The notes under the pieces are model-generated. The model ran no database searches. It was given only the letters and a program-made list of their open reading frames with translations, and was not told the DNA's origin. From positions 3,590 to 49,859 of the forward strand of contig JAFDVL010000047.1 of assembly GCA_018268995.1 (NCBI GenBank): a DNA stretch of 46,270 nucleotides. Direction: 5' to 3'. The number at the start of each line of letters is the position of its first letter. The first letter of the stretch is position 1. This DNA comes from Acidobacteriota bacterium. Lineage in GTDB: Bacteria; Acidobacteriota; Blastocatellia; RBC074. A program made the position numbers and the translations under genes. Below, one piece after another: positions 43,441-46,270 of the stretch.

Positions 43441-43560
43441 TTGAAAAGAGGATCGAAGAAAAGACAAGGAAGGCAAAGGATCGTTTAGGAAAGATTAAGG
43501 GGCGACTTTCTTACGGATACTCCCTCCAGCCGCCCCCTTCTCACTCAATTCTTAATGATG

Positions 43561-44346
43561 TCAGCGTACGTTATTAATGGAATTTTTCACGGTATCGTGA
43601 CGCGTCTTCAGGATATTTCCAGACAATGTTCCGCTGTTGTCAACCTGTACTATAAATCCAGATTTTTCTAAAACGTGCGGCAGCATGAATGTACGTTTGC
43701 TATTTGGCACCTGTTCATTCACGAGCTGTACCGTGATCACATCATCCGTACTCTGTGCCATTTCGGCCTGTTTATTTCTGATATTTGAACGACTCGTATT
43801 AACACCCGCTTTGACTGGAGCAGCCGGTTCGTCATCATCCCCCAGAATGACTTCGGCGGCCACACGTTGATTCTTAATATTGGAACGCGAGGTGTTAATC
43901 CCCACGCGAGCGGCCTCTGAATTTGTAGATGTATCGCTGCTTTCTGAAACATCAGTTGCGGTTCGCTTTCCTGTCGCTTGCCCTGAGGCAACATCCCTTG
44001 GCGAAACAACCTGAGCATTTCCAACGGAAGCCTGTAGGCGCTTGCCAGTAGCTTGTCCCGATGCGGGATCACGCGGCGACATAACAGTATGACTGGTTTT
44101 GAGGCGATAGGTTCCTGGTTTTAAATTACTAAATTCAAACTTCCCATTTGTATCCGTGCGGACCGTTTTGAGAACAGCCCCTGACTCTTGCTCCAAGGTG
44201 ACATCAATTCCAGGAATTGGAGTGCTGTCACGTAGGGGTTCTGGCCCTTCCTGTACGGCTGGTTTATTTGCTGGCTGAGCATAGGCAGTAAATCCAAACA
44301 GAGTAATTGTCAGCATGGCGGCGCAAAAAATTCGTCTCATTTTCAA
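43561..44346 (-). CDS. Secreted protein with carboxypeptidase-regulatory-like domain and internal repeats
   Basis: This 261-aa protein has a signal peptide (to about residue 23, TAYAQ). A short beta-sandwich domain like the carboxypeptidase regulatory family follows (GIDVTLEQESGAVLKTVRTD, NGKFEFSNLKPGTYRLKT). The rest has two internal duplications: SPRDPASGQATGKR repeated as SPRDVASGQATGKR, and VGINTSRSNIKNQ repeated as AGVNTSRSNIRNK. The SPRDxASGxATGKR motif resembles a loop of Hcp-type secretion proteins, but the rest does not. Function is unknown. It lies between dnaK and dnaJ, on the same strand. Confidence 0.72.
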   Translation of the reverse strand: MKMRRIFCAAMLTITLFGFTAYAQPANKPAVQEGPEPLRDSTPIPGIDVTLEQESGAVLKTVRTDTNGKFEFSNLKPGTYRLKTSHTVMSPRDPASGQATGKRLQASVGNAQVVSPRDVASGQATGKRTATDVSESSDTSTNSEAARVGINTSRSNIKNQRVAAEVILGDDDEPAAPVKAGVNTSRSNIRNKQAEMAQSTDDVITVQLVNEQVPNSKRTFMLPHVLEKSGFIVQVDNSGTLSGNILKTRHDTVKNSINNVR

Positions 44347-44447
44347 TTTCCTTTCGGGTTAATCTGGGGGCATACCAGGTTGGATGTTAGATTGATAGTT
44401 CCGTTGTCTGACAAGGTTGTCAAATATCCATCGCTTCGGCCTCACAC

Positions 44448-46256
44448 TCAGGATTTCCCGCCAGCCATTGCCGGAGAAGCAAACATCATTTCTGTAAGTT
44501 TGACTCCAAAGGCTTCTAACTCACTCAAGGCTGAAGTCAATTTCTCTAATTCGTCGCTGCGGTAGGCCAACTCAGCACGCGCTAAGGTTTGTCGCGCCTG
44601 TGCCTGATCATCCTCTGAAAGCATGGCACTGAACTCAGTAAAGGTACGACGCGTACTCTCCATCAATCCATCCAGGCGCGTACGTGCAATGATCAATTCT
44701 TTCATGACCTTGTCAGCTTGCTGATTTCGATCAGCCTCTTCGATCAACCGCACAATCTCATCTGGGCCAAGGCCGGACGAGGGTGTAATACGAATTGCCT
44801 GTTCGCGCTGTGTTGACTTGTCAAAGGCCGAGACATTTACAATGCCATCAGAATCCACATCAAACGTCACAAGAATCTGCGCGGCTCCGCGTGGGCCAGG
44901 AGGGATGTCCGTTAATTCAAACTTTGCCAGACTGCGATTTCCACGCGCCAGCTCGCGTTCGCCCTGCAAAACATGGACTTCGACAGTGTTTTGATTGTCA
45001 GCCACTGTCGTGAAGGTGAGCGATTTCTTGAGAGGGATACTGGAATTGCGGTCAATGATCTTAGTGAATAAACCACCACGGGTTTCGATTCCTAACGACA
45101 GGGGGAGCACATCTAACAAAACAAGTTCTTTGACCTCACCACACATGACCCCACCTTGAATCGCAGCTCCGATGGCAACGACTTCATCAGGATTAATTTC
45201 TGCAGACGGCATTTTCCCAAACATCTCAGTTACTTTTTGCCGAACTAATGGGGTGCGCGTTTGTCCCCCAACCAGCAAAACCTTATCAATATCCTGCGGT
45301 TTAAGCTTGGCGTCCCAAAGCGCCTTTTCACAAGGCTCAAGGGATTTTTCAACCAGGTCAAGGATCATTTCTTCAAACTGGTGGCGCATTAAGACCTTAT
45401 TAAAATGCTTCGGCCCCAAACTATCAGAAGCAATGAAGGGTAAGTTGATATTGGTTTCCTGTGCGGTAGAAAGTTCGCATTTAGCGCGTTCTGCAGCCTC
45501 TTTCAGGCGATGCAAAGCCGGGCTATCCTTTCGCAAATCAAGACTGGTTTCCTTTTGGAACTCATTGATAATCCAATCCACAATTCGCATATCAAAGTCC
45601 TCGCCACCGAGGAAGGTATCACCAGAGGTGGAAAGAACTTCAAAAACTCCATCGTGCATCTCGAGGATGGAAATATCGAAGGTGCCGCCCCCTAAGTCGT
45701 ATACAACGATTTTCTCATTCAAATCCCGACCTAAGCCATAGGCTAAAGCAGCAGCCGTTGGCTCATTCAAAATCCGAAGCACATTCAGCCCGGCGATCTT
45801 CCCAGCATCCTTTGTGGCCTGGCGCTGAGCATCGTCAAAATAAGCAGGGACAGTAATGATTGCCTCTTCAACCGTTTCTCCCAGGTATTCCTCAGCACTT
45901 TGTCGTAGCCGCTGTAAAATAATCGCTGAGATTTCTGCGGGACTATAATCGCGCCCAAAAAGGCGAACACGCGCATCCCCATTGGAGCTATCTGTAATCG
46001 TGTACGGTGCAGAGTCCTGCATGCGACGAACTTCTGGAGAATTTAGCTTGCGCCCGATCAATCGCTTTACAGCATAGACTGTATTGGCGGGATTTGTTGC
46101 TGCCTGACGCTTGGCAATTTGTCCGACTAACCGTTCCCCAGACTCCTGAAACCCAACGATGGAAGGCGTCGTTCGCCCGCCTTCTTTGTTCGGAATAATT
46201 TGCGCAGCGCCACCTTCCATGATCGAGACACAGCTGTTTGTTGTGCCTAAGTACAC
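44448..46256 (-). CDS. dnaK: DnaK-type Hsp70 chaperone, N terminus incomplete or altered
   Basis: This 602-aa Hsp70 keeps ATP-site motifs LGTTNSCVSIMEGG, YDLGGGTFDIS, VPAYFDDAQRQATKDAGKIA, EPTAAALAYG and VLLVGGQTRTPLVR, plus the substrate domain (PLSLGIETRGGLFTKII). Normal DnaK begins with about 8 residues ending IGIDLGTTNS; here the frame starts at GTG 46256 with VYLGTTNS and an in-frame TAA three codons earlier, so strand beta-1 and its Asp are missing. The window ends 14 bp later. It could be a frameshift just upstream, a sequencing error or a degenerate paralogue. The C terminus ends at FASPAMAGGKS. Confidence 0.9.
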   Translation of the reverse strand: MYLGTTNSCVSIMEGGAAQIIPNKEGGRTTPSIVGFQESGERLVGQIAKRQAATNPANTVYAVKRLIGRKLNSPEVRRMQDSAPYTITDSSNGDARVRLFGRDYSPAEISAIILQRLRQSAEEYLGETVEEAIITVPAYFDDAQRQATKDAGKIAGLNVLRILNEPTAAALAYGLGRDLNEKIVVYDLGGGTFDISILEMHDGVFEVLSTSGDTFLGGEDFDMRIVDWIINEFQKETSLDLRKDSPALHRLKEAAERAKCELSTAQETNINLPFIASDSLGPKHFNKVLMRHQFEEMILDLVEKSLEPCEKALWDAKLKPQDIDKVLLVGGQTRTPLVRQKVTEMFGKMPSAEINPDEVVAIGAAIQGGVMCGEVKELVLLDVLPLSLGIETRGGLFTKIIDRNSSIPLKKSLTFTTVADNQNTVEVHVLQGERELARGNRSLAKFELTDIPPGPRGAAQILVTFDVDSDGIVNVSAFDKSTQREQAIRITPSSGLGPDEIVRLIEEADRNQQADKVMKELIIARTRLDGLMESTRRTFTEFSAMLSEDDQAQARQTLARAELAYRSDELEKLTSALSELEAFGVKLTEMMFASPAMAGGKS

Positions 46257-46270
46257 TGTAAATTAAGTTT

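Noticed and set aside
1..46270. CRISPR array, prophage or integrase
   Set aside because: No regularly spaced direct repeats, cas-like proteins, phage structural genes or recombinases were found in any frame.

Overview
The window (about 46 kb, near 50% G+C by eye) looks like a chromosome segment of an acidobacterium, most likely class Blastocatellia. This is inferred from protein style rather than a marker gene: the large subtilase ends in a TIGR03437-like ('Solibacter') domain, and there are secreted HEAT-repeat proteins behind an ECF sigma/anti-sigma pair, a UPF0182 membrane protein, a PATAN/DUF4388-HDOD protein and a large RHS protein. No phage, plasmid, transposase gene or CRISPR array was seen.

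Layout. 1-1704: glycine cleavage gcvT-gcvH (minus), with a palindromic repeat at the left edge. 1855-6672 (plus): an RDD membrane protein, an O-methyltransferase, a DUF433/DUF5615 toxin-antitoxin-like pair, then a translationally coupled exported amidohydrolase and sulfatase. 6718-9488: a UbiG-like methyltransferase overlapping a membrane protein, a tiny Cys-motif ORF, a WbuC-type cupin, tRNA-Gly(GCC) and YraN. 9569-16697: a ChaN-like protein, then a minus-strand cassette (ECF sigma, zinc-finger anti-sigma, TPR/HEAT protein, HEAT protein) and an HDOD signalling protein. 16996-23686: UPF0182, then a second ECF sigma/anti-sigma pair followed by a secreted protein carrying a TonB C-terminal domain, and a DinB-fold protein.

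23755-26407 is the methionine locus: a SAM-II class riboswitch candidate, an intrinsic terminator, metY and metX. A response regulator without a visible kinase partner and a class A PBP follow, separated by a 20-bp-stem terminator. 30205-34944 is a decaying or rearranged RHS locus: a signal-peptide ORF, an out-of-frame RHS core, a C-terminal HExxH effector-like ORF in a third frame, and a membrane-anchored protein overlapping it by 4 bp that could be its partner. 35272-41958: acyl-CoA carboxylase carboxyltransferase, an HU-like protein and a 1507-aa subtilase. 42132-42250 is a MITE-like element with 29-bp terminal inverted repeats; one end recurs exactly at bases 1-21. 42268-46256 is a chaperone group: dnaK (odd N terminus, at the window edge), a secreted repeat-containing protein, and dnaJ behind a terminator-like leader.

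Best leads: the riboswitch-controlled metY-metX operon, the frame-split RHS/metallopeptidase locus, the inverted-repeat element family, the sigma/anti-sigma/HEAT cassette, and a TonB domain apparently inserted into another secreted domain.
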